From: DATMFV01 sp035555975
GTDB lineage: Bacteria; Verrucomicrobiota; Verrucomicrobiia; Chthoniobacterales; Chthoniobacteraceae
Assembly: GCA_035555975.1 (NCBI GenBank)
Contig: DATMFV010000112.1
Span: 1 to 64,000 of the forward strand
Length of the DNA stretch: 64,000 nt
Reading direction: 5' to 3'
The first letter of the stretch is position 1, and every line of letters starts with the position of its first letter. Shown here piece after piece: positions 27,486 through 36,744 of the stretch. Under the pieces are notes generated by a model. The model saw only the letters and a list, made by a program, of their open reading frames with translations. It was not told where the DNA came from and ran no database searches. The translations under genes and the position numbers were made by a program.

Positions 27486-28055
27486 ATGAAAAAGCTCACG
27501 CTCCTCTTATTGACGCTTGTTGCCGTTTCCCTCCCGCAGTTCGCCAAAGCCCAGGCCCAGGAGTACGACATCAAGAAGGTCGATGTTGAATTTGTCCTGA
27601 CACCGGAATACAGCGTCAACCCCCGGGCCAAGCAGGTCCGCTCGCAGAAGTGGATGCAGGTCGAAGTCACCTTCGACGCCAAGCCCGACTTTACCGAAGA
27701 GCTGGTCTTCAACTACTACATCTACTTCAACAAGCGCCTTTTCGTCGGTCGCGTCAACCACGTGAGCATCCAGAAGGGCCGCGATCTCCACTCGGTCGCC
27801 TACATTTCGCCGAAGTCGATCGCCAACATCCTGGAAGGGAAGGTATTGACCCCCTCGGCGCTGGAAAACGTCGCGGTCACGATCACCAAGCCGGGCATCT
27901 CCGCCCCGCTGGCCAGAAAAGACTGGAAGCCGTCCGTTGGCGAATGGTGGGCCACCATGAAGGCGGAAGAAGGGTTCGTCGTCGACAAGCGCGAAACGCC
28001 GTTCGCGCCGCTCTCCTGGGATTACTACGAAGCCCTCAAGCCGCTCAACCGCTAA
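27486..28055 (+). CDS. Amuc_1102-like secreted protein of the pilus cluster
   Basis: About 189 residues with a signal peptide (MKKLTLLLLTLVAVSLPQFAKA). The mature protein is beta-rich (DIKKVDVEFVLTPEYSV, WMQVEVTFDAKPDFTEELVFNYYIYFN), consistent with an immunoglobulin-like fold. Its position as the first gene before PilM-like, Amuc_1100-like, Amuc_1099-like and secretin genes is that of Amuc_1102 in Akkermansia. It probably functions in the periplasm or outside. The region 27322-27485 is the likely promoter of the operon. Confidence 0.7.
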   Translation: MKKLTLLLLTLVAVSLPQFAKAQAQEYDIKKVDVEFVLTPEYSVNPRAKQVRSQKWMQVEVTFDAKPDFTEELVFNYYIYFNKRLFVGRVNHVSIQKGRDLHSVAYISPKSIANILEGKVLTPSALENVAVTITKPGISAPLARKDWKPSVGEWWATMKAEEGFVVDKRETPFAPLSWDYYEALKPLNR

Positions 28056-28064
28056 GCCGGTATC

Positions 28065-29810
28065 ATGGCAGCACCTCAACGTATTTTCACCCTCAGTCTG
28101 GGGTCCCAAACCGTCCGCCTCGCAGAGTTTCACTCTGACAAAAATGGAGGGCTGATTCTCTGGAACTACCAGACTTCCGAACTCCTCTCCGACCCGGCGG
28201 CCGACGCCGCGCGTGTGGGCCAGACCGCCATCGCCGTCCAGGAACTGGTCGGCAACCTCAAAGCGGGCGGCTCCAGCGTCAATTATTCGATCCCGGCGCA
28301 GTCGGTCTTTACCCGGTTTGTCCGGCTCCCGTCCGTCGGCGAGGAAAAGATTGAGCAGATCGTCACGTTCGAAGCGCAGCAGAACGTCCCGTTCCCGATC
28401 GACGAGGTCGTCTGGGATTACCAACTGGTCACTTCGAACGACCCGGAAAAGCTGGAGGTCGTCCTGGTCGCCATCAAGTCGGATCTCCTCGAGGAACTCA
28501 ACAGCGCGGTGGAAGACTCCGGCGCGCGGACCGATGTCGTCGACGTGGCCCCGATGGCGCTCTACAACGCCTTCCGCTACAACTACAGCGACGTTGGCGG
28601 CTGTTCCCTGCTGATCGATATCGGCGCGCGGACCACCAACCTGGTCTTTGTTGAAGAACAGAAGGTCTTCTCGCGTTCCATCCCGATCGGCGGCAACACG
28701 ATTACCGCCGCCATCGCCAAGGATTTCGACGAAAACTTCACCATCGCCGAAGCCCGCAAGAAGGAGCAGGCTTTCGTCAGCCTCGGCGGGGCATACGCCG
28801 CGCCGGACGACGAGGAAGTCGCCCGCGTCTCCAAAATGGTCCGCAATACCATGACGCGGCTCCACGCCGAGATTTCCCGGTCGATCTCCTTCTACCGTTC
28901 GCAACAGGGCGGCAAGCAGCCTGACCGCGTCTACCTCTGCGGCGGCTCGGTCGGCATGCCGTACATGCGGGAGTTCTTCAACGAAAAGCTCGCCCTCCCG
29001 ATCGAATTCTTCAACCCGTTGCGCAACGTCAGCGTCGGTGGTTCCATCGATGCCGGTTCGATCGGCAAGGAAGCGCACGTTCTGGGCGAACTCGTCGGCC
29101 TCGGCCTCCGGTCGAGCAGTTCGTGCCCGATGGAGCTTAACCTCCGTCCCCCGAGCGTCATCCGCACGCGGGAGATGGAAGCGCGCCGTCCTTTCTTTGC
29201 CCTGGCCAGCGCCGCCCTTCTGCTGATCCTCGCAAGCTGGTTCTACTTCTTCCACCACAACGCCAAGGTCCAGGAGGAAGTCCTCGCCAAGCTCGAGCCG
29301 AAAGTCAGCGCGCTTGAGGCATTGCAGAAAAAGTTCAACGCCACCGAAGCCCAGCGCAAGACGCTTCAGGCCGCCGCCCAGCCGCTGCTTGATGCCGTCA
29401 CCGAACGCGACTACTGGCTGCGCCTGCTTGATGACCTCAACGAGCGCCTGCCCAAGCGGTACATCTGGATTACCTCGATCTCCGTCGGCAGCAGCGCGTC
29501 CACGGCCTCCGCGGCCACGCCCGCCCGTCGTGCTCCGGCCCGTCCCGGTGCGGCAGCGGCGCCCGCCAGCAAGCCGACCCTGGTCGTCAAGGGGCTCTAC
29601 CTTGCCAACCCGCAGGAAGTCCGCATCGTGGACGAGTTTGCCACCGCCCTCGCCCAATCGCCCTTCTTCTCCATCGATTTGGAAAAAAAGAACATCTACA
29701 ACCCGGTCCGTACCACCCAGAACAATACCGAGTGGACGTTCCCGTATGAACTTCAGCTTCCACTGAACGACCCCACTGAACTTCCCGCGCCGGAAGCCAC
29801 CGCACCATGA
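28065..29810 (+). CDS. PilM-like actin-fold ATPase fused to a PilN-like domain (Amuc_1101-like)
   Basis: 581 residues. Residues 1 to about 350 are a PilM/FtsA-type actin-like ATPase (IFTLSLGSQTVRLAEF, GGCSLLIDIGARTTNLVF, RVYLCGGSVGMPYM). After FFALASAALLLILASWFYFF, a transmembrane helix at about residues 375-395, comes a periplasmic coiled coil and a PilN-like alpha/beta domain ending in WTFPYELQLPL. So the separate PilM and PilN proteins of type IV pili appear as one protein. Its stop overlaps the next ATG (ATGA at 29807-29810). Confidence 0.85.
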   Translation: MAAPQRIFTLSLGSQTVRLAEFHSDKNGGLILWNYQTSELLSDPAADAARVGQTAIAVQELVGNLKAGGSSVNYSIPAQSVFTRFVRLPSVGEEKIEQIVTFEAQQNVPFPIDEVVWDYQLVTSNDPEKLEVVLVAIKSDLLEELNSAVEDSGARTDVVDVAPMALYNAFRYNYSDVGGCSLLIDIGARTTNLVFVEEQKVFSRSIPIGGNTITAAIAKDFDENFTIAEARKKEQAFVSLGGAYAAPDDEEVARVSKMVRNTMTRLHAEISRSISFYRSQQGGKQPDRVYLCGGSVGMPYMREFFNEKLALPIEFFNPLRNVSVGGSIDAGSIGKEAHVLGELVGLGLRSSSSCPMELNLRPPSVIRTREMEARRPFFALASAALLLILASWFYFFHHNAKVQEEVLAKLEPKVSALEALQKKFNATEAQRKTLQAAAQPLLDAVTERDYWLRLLDDLNERLPKRYIWITSISVGSSASTASAATPARRAPARPGAAAAPASKPTLVVKGLYLANPQEVRIVDEFATALAQSPFFSIDLEKKNIYNPVRTTQNNTEWTFPYELQLPLNDPTELPAPEATAP

Positions 29811-30769
29811 ATTGGGCCCAGAACAAATTCCTGATCGGCCTGGGCGCCGTCACCCTCATCGGTGCCGGAGCGCTCGGTTTCTTCGTTGTCAAAGCCAAGA
29901 GTCAGTTTGATGCCTTGAGCGAAACCTATCAAGCCAAGGCCGCCGCCTACGACAATCTCCGCAAGCAGCCGCTCGCGCTCACGGAAGAGAACCTGACCAA
30001 GCTTGAAGGCCAGACCGACGTGGTCGCGCAGACCGCCGTCGCCTTGCAGGAGAAGCTGGCCAGCCACTCCTTCCCGCTCGAAGCGGCCACCCCCGAGCAG
30101 TTCCAGGACCGCCTGCGGACGGCGGTTTCGGAAGTCCTGCAAAAAGCGCAGGTCGCCAAGGTCACCCTGCCGGATGGCTTCTACCTCGGTTTCAACCAGT
30201 ACCAGAACCAGCCGCCCCGCACGGAAGCCGCCGCGCCGCTGCTCCGGCAGCTCAAGACCGTCCAGCTTGCCACGGAGATTTTGATCGACGCCCGCGTCAC
30301 CTCCATCGCCGCGGTCACGCGCACCCCCCTTCCCGAAGAGGGGGCCGCCGCCGCGACACCGCGCCCCGCCCCCGCCCCCAAGAAGAAGGCGGCCGCTCCC
30401 GCCAAGCCCGCACCCGCAGCGAAGCTGGTCGTCAAGTATCCCTTTGACATTCAGTTCATCGGCGAACAGGGGAGCATCCGCAAGGCGTTCAACGACCTCG
30501 CCAAGAACGACAAGCAGTTCCTGATCATCCGCCCGCTCAACATCCAGAACGAGCAGGACAAGTCGACACCGCGGCAGGTTGCCGCCCAGACAGCCGCCGC
30601 CCTTCCGACACCGGAAGCAACCCCTGCCGAGCAGGCCGCACCGCTTCCCACCCAGGGAGCCGGCAATGCCGCGTCGCGCCAGTTGCAATACATCGTCGGC
30701 ACCGAGAAGATCAACGTCCTCCTGCGCGTGGAGATGACGGTCTTCGACAACCCCTTTCCCCACCAGTAG
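29807..30769 (+). CDS. Amuc_1100-like (PilO-like) inner-membrane/periplasmic protein
   Basis: 320 residues, close to the length of the Akkermansia Amuc_1100 protein. One N-terminal membrane helix (FLIGLGAVTLIGAGALGFFVV), a coiled coil to about residue 110, then an alpha/beta region, an Ala/Pro/Lys-rich insert (about 185-205) and a second domain (KYPFDIQFIGEQGSIRKAFNDL). This is the plan of PilO-type platform proteins. It overlaps pilM by 4 bp and is 2 bp from the next gene, so tight co-translation is expected. The assignment rests mainly on gene order and size. Confidence 0.72.
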   Translation: MNWAQNKFLIGLGAVTLIGAGALGFFVVKAKSQFDALSETYQAKAAAYDNLRKQPLALTEENLTKLEGQTDVVAQTAVALQEKLASHSFPLEAATPEQFQDRLRTAVSEVLQKAQVAKVTLPDGFYLGFNQYQNQPPRTEAAAPLLRQLKTVQLATEILIDARVTSIAAVTRTPLPEEGAAAATPRPAPAPKKKAAAPAKPAPAAKLVVKYPFDIQFIGEQGSIRKAFNDLAKNDKQFLIIRPLNIQNEQDKSTPRQVAAQTAAALPTPEATPAEQAAPLPTQGAGNAASRQLQYIVGTEKINVLLRVEMTVFDNPFPHQ

Positions 30770-30771
30770 AC

Positions 30772-31719
30772 ATGGACTGGATCAAGCAACATTACGACCG
30801 TTTTATCCTCCTTCTGTTCGGCCTCGGGCTGATCGCCTCCTCCGTGGTTCTTTTCGGAAAAACCCGGGAGTTCCCGAAGCGCTTTGACCCGGTTCTGGCG
30901 AAAGTCGAACCCGGCACCGCCTTCAAGCCCGCGGAAGTGACCACCCTGGAGAACGCCATCGCCCATATCGACAAGCCGACTCTCTGGCAGAGCCATGCAG
31001 GCTCGCTGCTGGTCTCGCGCAAGTACCTCGTGCAGGACGGCAAACTGGTCGACCCGCTCGAAGGGGGCGGCATCACCATTCACCCGCCCGTGCCCAACGA
31101 ATGGCTGTTGGAGCACAACCTCGACCTCCTCGACTCCAACATCCTCAACGAAGACCCCGATGGCGACGGCTTTACCGTGCTTGACGAGTTCAACGCCAAG
31201 ACCGATCCGCAGGACAAGGCGAGCCGCCCTCCCTACTGGACCAAGCTCCGTCTCAAGCAGGCGCTGCTCCGCCGTTTCCGGTTGAAGTTCGCCGCCTATG
31301 TCGACGACAGCTTCCAGATCAACACGCTCGACCTGCGCCAGCCGAGCCAGTTCCTCAAGCTGGGTGAAACCATCGGAGGCACCAAGTTCAAGCTGCTCTC
31401 CTTCGAGAAGAAGACCGTCACCAACGAGAACACCGGCAGCGAACAGGACATTTCCGAGTTGACCGTCCAGAACGAGGAGACCCAGGAAAACGTCGTCCTG
31501 ATCCTCAACCGGATCGTCGATTCTCCCGACTCGTTTGCCGATCTCGTTCTGCTCTGGGACGGTTCCCAGTACCGGGTCAAGAAGGACCAGACCTTTGCCC
31601 TGAAAGTTGAGCCGGATGTTGAGTACAAACTCATTGACATCCGACCCAACCAAGCCGTAATAACAAACCTCAAAACCAACGAACGGATCACGGTTCCCCG
31701 CCTGGAGGGGGCCCAGTGA
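30772..31719 (+). CDS. Amuc_1099-like component of the pilus-like cluster
   Basis: 315 residues with an N-terminal helix (FILLLFGLGLIASSVVLFG), a central segment NILNEDPDGDGFTVLDEFNAKTDP that resembles a calcium-binding thrombospondin type-3/EF-like loop, and a C-terminal beta-rich part (KFKLLSFEKKTVTNENTG, VVLILNRIVDSPDSFADLVLLW). The position between the PilO-like and secretin genes is that of Amuc_1099, perhaps a PilP-like link between the inner-membrane platform and the secretin. The calcium-loop motif is visible; its role is inference. Confidence 0.68.
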   Translation: MDWIKQHYDRFILLLFGLGLIASSVVLFGKTREFPKRFDPVLAKVEPGTAFKPAEVTTLENAIAHIDKPTLWQSHAGSLLVSRKYLVQDGKLVDPLEGGGITIHPPVPNEWLLEHNLDLLDSNILNEDPDGDGFTVLDEFNAKTDPQDKASRPPYWTKLRLKQALLRRFRLKFAAYVDDSFQINTLDLRQPSQFLKLGETIGGTKFKLLSFEKKTVTNENTGSEQDISELTVQNEETQENVVLILNRIVDSPDSFADLVLLWDGSQYRVKKDQTFALKVEPDVEYKLIDIRPNQAVITNLKTNERITVPRLEGAQ

Positions 31720-31851
31720 TCGTTTGAACGTTTCCGCCCCCCCTGATCACCCACCCGATCTGATTGTGTCGGGAGCGTCGCCGGACAAGCCGGTGCAAGT
31801 TCCGGCCAGACCAATCACCCGACAGTATCCCAAAGCCTCATCCCTGCAACT

Positions 31852-34494
31852 ATGATAAAGCCCCCTCTGGTCACGTTCTGTTCTGTACTTGGCCTATTTA
31901 CTGTAGCGACAACCCCCTTCGCCCTCTCCCAGAACGCTTCGGTTCGCGGAGTGGCTGAACGAGAAATCGTTCGCCGTCAGGAATCGGTTGTACGCGCCCG
32001 CGAAGCGATCCAGGCCGGTAACCAGGCTTTGACCGAAAAAGAGTACGATGTTGCAGTGCAGCAGTATCGCCTCGCGGTCGATCTTCTCCCGCCGAGCGAA
32101 ACCACCGACAAGCTTCGCGCCCAGGCGCTCGCCCTCTTCAGCCATGCCAGCGTCAAGCTGGCCGAACAGCGGATCACCGAAGGCCGTTATGCCGATGCGG
32201 AAACGACGGCGAAGACCGTTCTCGAAGAGCAGTACAACCCCGGCTATCTCCCGGCGATCCGCCTGCTGGCCAATCTCGAAAAGCCCGACTACTACAACAA
32301 GACCATCACCCCCGGCCACGTCGCCAAGGTGGAACAGGTCCGCCAGTGGCTTTACGACGCCGAAGGGTTCTACGACACCGGTCGTTACGATCTCGCCGAA
32401 AAGCGTTACCACCAGGTTCTCAACCTCGACTCCTACAACTCCACCGCCCGCCGCGGCCTGGAGCGGCTTAACAACGCCAAGATCAAGTACGCCGAAGACG
32501 CCTACAACCACACCCGCTCCGAACTGGTATGGAAGCTCGCGCAGGCGTGGGAACTCCCCGTCCGCCGCTATGGCCAGGACCAGGGGGGCGTCATCGAACA
32601 GCTTCCGCAGTCGAGCAACAACACCGTGGCGATCAACGCCAAGCTCAACCGGATCATCATTCCCCGGGTTGAGTTCCGCGACGCCACCGTCCGCGAGGCG
32701 ATCGACTTCCTCAAGCAGAAGAGCCGCGAACTCGACACCTCCGAGCCCGATCCGAACCGTCGCGGGGTGAACATCGTTCTTCAACTCGACACTGCCGGCG
32801 CTCCGGCAGCACCCGCACCGGTCGTCCCGGCCGACGGGGGCATCCCCGGCCTGGAACCGATCCTGCCTGATGGCGGCGGCGCGGGCGACCTGACCGGCGG
32901 CTTCGGCGGCACCAACCCGAACGATGCCCGCATCACCCTCTCCCTCAACAACGTTCCGTTGATGGAAGTGCTGCGCTACATCACCCAGCTTGCCGGCCTC
33001 AAGGTCAAGATCGATCCGTACGCGGTCGCCATCGTGCCGCTGAGCACCATCACCGATCAGCTCCTCACCAAGGAATACCGCGTTCCGCCAGGGTTCCTGA
33101 GCAGCAACTCCGGGGGGACTTCGGCTCCGATTCAGGCTTCGCCGACCGCACCGAGCGGTGGTGGCGGTTCCGGCCTTACCGGACGGGCCTCGGCCATCGA
33201 CTACCTTCGCGCCAACGGCGTCCAGTTCCCGCCGGGAGCCAGCGCCAACTTCATCCCGAGCAGCAGCCGCCTGATCGTCCGCAACACGCAGGACAACCTC
33301 GATCTCATCGACACCATTGTCGAAGCGCAGATCGCCCAGGCTCCGCAGCAGGTCGAGATCGAATCGAAGTTTGTCGAAATCTCGCAGAACAACCTCAAGG
33401 AACTGAGCTTCGACTGGATGCTCGGGCAGTTCAACATCCCGGGTTCCGACCGCGTCTTCGGCGGCGGCGGCACCACCGGCAACGGCAGTCCGATTGATGC
33501 CAGCGACTTTCCGTTCACCGATCCCTACGGCCGGATCATCGGCGGCAACCCGATCACCGGCGGCAACCGGACCGGTACCGGTCTGGGCGGCGCGATCAGC
33601 GCCAACGCCATCGACGCGCTGCTCTTCCCGACCACCGGTCTGACGAGCGCCGCTCCCGGCGTCCTCGGCGTCGCCGGTGTCTTCACCGATCCGCAGTTCC
33701 AGGTCGTCATGCGCGCGCTCAACCAGAAGAAGGGGGTCGACCTCCTCTCCGCGCCGCGCGTCACCACCAAGAGCGGCAACCGCGCTTCGATTGAAATCAT
33801 CCGCGAATTCCGTTACCCGACGGAGTTCAGCCCGCCCCAGATCCCGCAGACGATCGAGTCCGGAACGAATTCGTTCATTACGGACCCGCTCACGGGGATT
33901 CTGATGCCCTCGGGCGGCGGTGGCAGCATCCCGATCACGCCGACCACGCCGACCACGTTCGAAATGCGCAAGACCGGGGTCATCCTCGACGTCGAACCGG
34001 TCGTCGGTTCGGACGGCTCGACGATCGACCTGACGATGGTCCCCGAAGTGACGGAGTTTGAAGGGTTCATCAACTACGGCAGCCCGATCCTCCAGCCTTC
34101 GTCGCCTTCGATCATCGGCGGCATTCTCACGCAGAACGCCCCGCAGGTGGTCACCCCGAACGTGATCAACCAGCCGATCTTCAGCACCCGGAAAGTCACC
34201 ACCAGCGTCAGCGTCTGGGATGGCCAGACGGTCATGCTCGGCGGCCTGATGCGCGAAGACGTGCAGAAGGTCGAGGACAAGGTGCCTCTGCTGGGTGATA
34301 TCCCGTTCGTAGGCCGTCTCTTCCGCTCCTCGGTCGATCAGCACCTCAAGCGCAACCTGGTGATCTTCGTCAGTGCGCGCCTGATCAACCCCGCCGGCGA
34401 ACCGTTCAACATGGTGGAGGAAGAAGAGGAAGTCGTCGAACCGCTTCTGGCTCCGCCGCTGCCGGAAGCACCGCTGCCGCTCTTCACCAAGTAA
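31852..34494 (+). CDS. Secretin-family outer-membrane protein (Amuc_1098/PilQ-like)
   Basis: 880 residues. Signal peptide (PLVTFCSVLGLFTVATTPFA), then TPR-like repeats (about residues 40-215: AIQAGNQALTEKEYDVAVQQY), secretin N-domains (DATVREAIDFLKQKS and NNVPLMEVLRYITQLAGLKV), a Gly-rich region around 370-450, and the secretin core with ALNQKKGVDLLSAPRVTTKSGN and the C-terminal signature KVPLLGDIPFVGRLFR. It forms the outer-membrane channel. TPR repeats fused to the secretin are unusual for PilQ but expected for the verrucomicrobial type. A 132-bp gap without a recognisable feature precedes it. Confidence 0.92.
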   Translation: MIKPPLVTFCSVLGLFTVATTPFALSQNASVRGVAEREIVRRQESVVRAREAIQAGNQALTEKEYDVAVQQYRLAVDLLPPSETTDKLRAQALALFSHASVKLAEQRITEGRYADAETTAKTVLEEQYNPGYLPAIRLLANLEKPDYYNKTITPGHVAKVEQVRQWLYDAEGFYDTGRYDLAEKRYHQVLNLDSYNSTARRGLERLNNAKIKYAEDAYNHTRSELVWKLAQAWELPVRRYGQDQGGVIEQLPQSSNNTVAINAKLNRIIIPRVEFRDATVREAIDFLKQKSRELDTSEPDPNRRGVNIVLQLDTAGAPAAPAPVVPADGGIPGLEPILPDGGGAGDLTGGFGGTNPNDARITLSLNNVPLMEVLRYITQLAGLKVKIDPYAVAIVPLSTITDQLLTKEYRVPPGFLSSNSGGTSAPIQASPTAPSGGGGSGLTGRASAIDYLRANGVQFPPGASANFIPSSSRLIVRNTQDNLDLIDTIVEAQIAQAPQQVEIESKFVEISQNNLKELSFDWMLGQFNIPGSDRVFGGGGTTGNGSPIDASDFPFTDPYGRIIGGNPITGGNRTGTGLGGAISANAIDALLFPTTGLTSAAPGVLGVAGVFTDPQFQVVMRALNQKKGVDLLSAPRVTTKSGNRASIEIIREFRYPTEFSPPQIPQTIESGTNSFITDPLTGILMPSGGGGSIPITPTTPTTFEMRKTGVILDVEPVVGSDGSTIDLTMVPEVTEFEGFINYGSPILQPSSPSIIGGILTQNAPQVVTPNVINQPIFSTRKVTTSVSVWDGQTVMLGGLMREDVQKVEDKVPLLGDIPFVGRLFRSSVDQHLKRNLVIFVSARLINPAGEPFNMVEEEEEVVEPLLAPPLPEAPLPLFTK

Positions 34495-34535
34495 GAGGGG
34501 GGCGGCTTAAAAACCGCCAATCCAGGAAGGACCAC

Positions 34536-35357
34536 GTGCCTGTTCTTGGAATCACGGGCAGCATTGCGACGGGCAAAAGTACTTTTGCCCAACGGCTCAA
34601 GGAGAGACTCGACGCAGAACTCTTCGATGCCGATGCCGTAGCGCGGGAGTTGCTGGAAAGCGACCCCGCGGTACAGGAGGAAGTTCTCTCCGTTTTTGGC
34701 CCTGACGTGGCAGGGCCGGACGGAACCATTCACCGGGCCAGGCTCCGGTCGATGATTTTCGGGCCGAAAGGCTCACCGGTGGATCTTCGCAGGGAAGCGC
34801 CGGGGCGCACGGCCCTTTCAGGCCGGGCAGCGACAGGGGCGATAAGAGCGACAGAGGCAACCGGGCCTGGAGTTGAGGGGACGGGGAAAACCGCTGGGGC
34901 ACGGTCCCAACAGGGGGAGTGCTCGCAGGCGGAAACGGGAGCGACGGGAACCAACGATGACGAAACAACCCTTTCGCCCACGCCTAGAGAGAGACTCGAA
35001 GCCATTCTTCACCCGCGCATCCGCGCCCGCTGGATGGAGCTTGCCTCAACGTTCCGCGCCATCCCGCCCGGACGGCAGCGTTGGCTGCTGGTCGACATTC
35101 CGCTCCTTTTCGAGACGGGGACCGAGGGGGCGTTCGATGTCATCACCGTGGTGGCGTGCGGCGAAGAGACCCAGCAGCGCCGCCTCCGCGAGCGCGGCCT
35201 TTCCCCGGAAGTGGGACAGGCGATCATCGCCTCGCAACTCGATCTGCCGACCAAAATGAAACGAGCTTCGCATATCATCTGGAGCGAATCCTCTTTAACC
35301 TTTCTCGATGAACAGGCAGCCGTTCTCGCTGCCCACCTTCAACAACGTTATGGATGA
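34536..35357 (+). CDS. coaE: Dephospho-CoA kinase with a ~70-residue in-frame insertion
   Basis: 273 residues, about 70 more than usual CoaE. P-loop GSIATGKST (residues 8-16), DADAVARELL, then LHPRIRARW and the lid-region Arg residues in RRLRERG. The extra block (about residues 77-148; 34764-34980) is low-complexity in Ala/Gly/Thr/Glu and lies where other CoaE proteins have a short loop. GTG start at 34536 with AGGAAGG close upstream. It catalyses the last step of coenzyme A synthesis. Its 3' end overlaps the start of rho. Confidence 0.88.
   Translation: MPVLGITGSIATGKSTFAQRLKERLDAELFDADAVARELLESDPAVQEEVLSVFGPDVAGPDGTIHRARLRSMIFGPKGSPVDLRREAPGRTALSGRAATGAIRATEATGPGVEGTGKTAGARSQQGECSQAETGATGTNDDETTLSPTPRERLEAILHPRIRARWMELASTFRAIPPGRQRWLLVDIPLLFETGTEGAFDVITVVACGEETQQRRLRERGLSPEVGQAIIASQLDLPTKMKRASHIIWSESSLTFLDEQAAVLAAHLQQRYG
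34764..34980 (+). repeat. Low-complexity insertion within coaE
   Basis: The in-frame insertion carries near-identical 12-mers (AGCGACAGGGGC at 34829 and AGCGACAGAGGC at 34847) and an overall purine-rich sense strand. It may be a repeat-derived peptide tolerated on a surface loop. Similar pyrimidine/purine strings occur at 8268-8340 and near 26205-26265. Confidence 0.4.
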
Positions 35358-36693
35358 AGTGCCACCGCAACCCGACCTGGAGACCGCCGCCGACAACCCG
35401 GCGCCCGCTGCACCGCCGCCGCTTCCCGAGCGTCTTCACCTCAACGAACTGCACGGGCTGACCCACGCCCGGCTGCTGGAACGGGCGGCTTCGGTCCGCC
35501 TCCGCGTCAACCCGGAGCGGACCCGCCACCAGCTCGTTCTCGACCTGCTGAAGTTTTACGGCAAGCAGGGGGTGGAACTGATCGCGGAAGGGGTGCTGGA
35601 GATCGGCAGCGACCAGCAGGCATTTCTCCGCTGGCCCCGCTTCAACTTCAAGCCGTTTCCGGAGGATGTCTTTGTGCCGCGCCACCAGGTGCAGCGCCTC
35701 AACCTCCAGCCCGGCCTCCTGATCACCGCCCGCATCCGCCCGCCGCGCGACAACAAGGAGCGGTGGATGGTGCTCGATACGGTCATCGCCATTGAGGAGA
35801 TCCCGCTCGAGCAGTGGGTGGAGCCGAAGCCGTTCGAGAACCTGACCCCCCTCTTTCCCGATCGTCGCCTGATCCTTGAAAACAACGTGACCCGCTCCCT
35901 GAGCGCGCGGGCGGTCGACCTGATCACCCCGCTGGGCCGGGGCCAGCGCGCGTTGATCGTCGCCCCGCCGCGCGGCGGCAAGACGATGATGATGAAGGAT
36001 ATGGCGCGCTCGATCCGGGCCAGTTCGCCCGAGACCCACGTCATCCTCCTGCTCATCGACGAGCGGCCCGAGGAGGTCACCGACCTCAAGCGCGAGGTCA
36101 ACGCCGATGTCTTTTCCTCCACGTTCGACGAAAACCCGCAGCGCCATGTCCAGGTGGCCGAACTGGTCCTCGAACGGGCGAAGCGGCTCGTGGAACTCAA
36201 GCGCGATGTGGTGATCATGCTCGACAGCATCACCCGCCTCGCCCGCGCCTACAACAACCTGATGCCGAACAAGGGCCGCATCATGTCGGGCGGGGTGGAC
36301 GCCAAGGCGCTCATCAAGCCGAAGAAATTTTTCGGCGCGGCCCGCAACGTTGAAGAGGGGGGCAGCCTGACGATCCTCGCCACGGCGTTGATCGATACCA
36401 ACAGCCGGATGGATGAAGTCATCTTCGAAGAGTTCAAGGGGACCGGCAACATGGAGTTGCACCTCGCCCGCGAGCTGGTGGAGAAGCGGATTTTTCCGGC
36501 GATCCACATTCTCAACTCCGGCACACGGCGCGAGGACCTCCTCTACCATCCTGAAGAATTTGCCCGCATCAGCCTCCTGCGCAAGCAGCTCGCCCAACTC
36601 CCGCCGATTGAGGCGATGGAGATCCTCGTCCGCCAGCTTCGCAACACCAAGACCAATGCCGAACTGCTTCTCACCGGCCTGCGCAGTGTTTAA
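35308..36693 (+). CDS. rho: Transcription termination factor Rho
   Basis: About 461 residues from 35308, or 447 from the ATG at 35350 which fits less overlap with coaE. The RNA-binding N-domain is around residues 45-150 (VELIAEGVLEIGSDQQAFLRW). The ATPase has APPRGGKT as its P-loop, where most Rho proteins have APPKAGKT, followed by LIDERPEEVTD and MLDSITRLARAYN. It is a hexameric RNA helicase that stops transcription. The N-terminal extension is Pro/Ala-rich. Confidence 0.93.
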   Translation: MNRQPFSLPTFNNVMDEVPPQPDLETAADNPAPAAPPPLPERLHLNELHGLTHARLLERAASVRLRVNPERTRHQLVLDLLKFYGKQGVELIAEGVLEIGSDQQAFLRWPRFNFKPFPEDVFVPRHQVQRLNLQPGLLITARIRPPRDNKERWMVLDTVIAIEEIPLEQWVEPKPFENLTPLFPDRRLILENNVTRSLSARAVDLITPLGRGQRALIVAPPRGGKTMMMKDMARSIRASSPETHVILLLIDERPEEVTDLKREVNADVFSSTFDENPQRHVQVAELVLERAKRLVELKRDVVIMLDSITRLARAYNNLMPNKGRIMSGGVDAKALIKPKKFFGAARNVEEGGSLTILATALIDTNSRMDEVIFEEFKGTGNMELHLARELVEKRIFPAIHILNSGTRREDLLYHPEEFARISLLRKQLAQLPPIEAMEILVRQLRNTKTNAELLLTGLRSV

Positions 36694-36695
36694 CC

Positions 36696-36718
36696 CGAAC
36701 CACTCCGGTCGCTTTTTT
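36696..36718 (+). terminator. Possible intrinsic terminator after rho
   Basis: CGAACC and GGTCG form a short stem with one bulged A and are followed by CTTTTTT. The stem is weak, so confidence is low. Confidence 0.35.
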
Positions 36719-36744
36719 GACCCTTCAAGCGTTTTTCGCCTCTT

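Noticed and set aside
34498..34520. Terminator after the secretin gene
   Set aside because: GGCGG and CCGCC can pair, but no T-run follows on either strand in the needed position.
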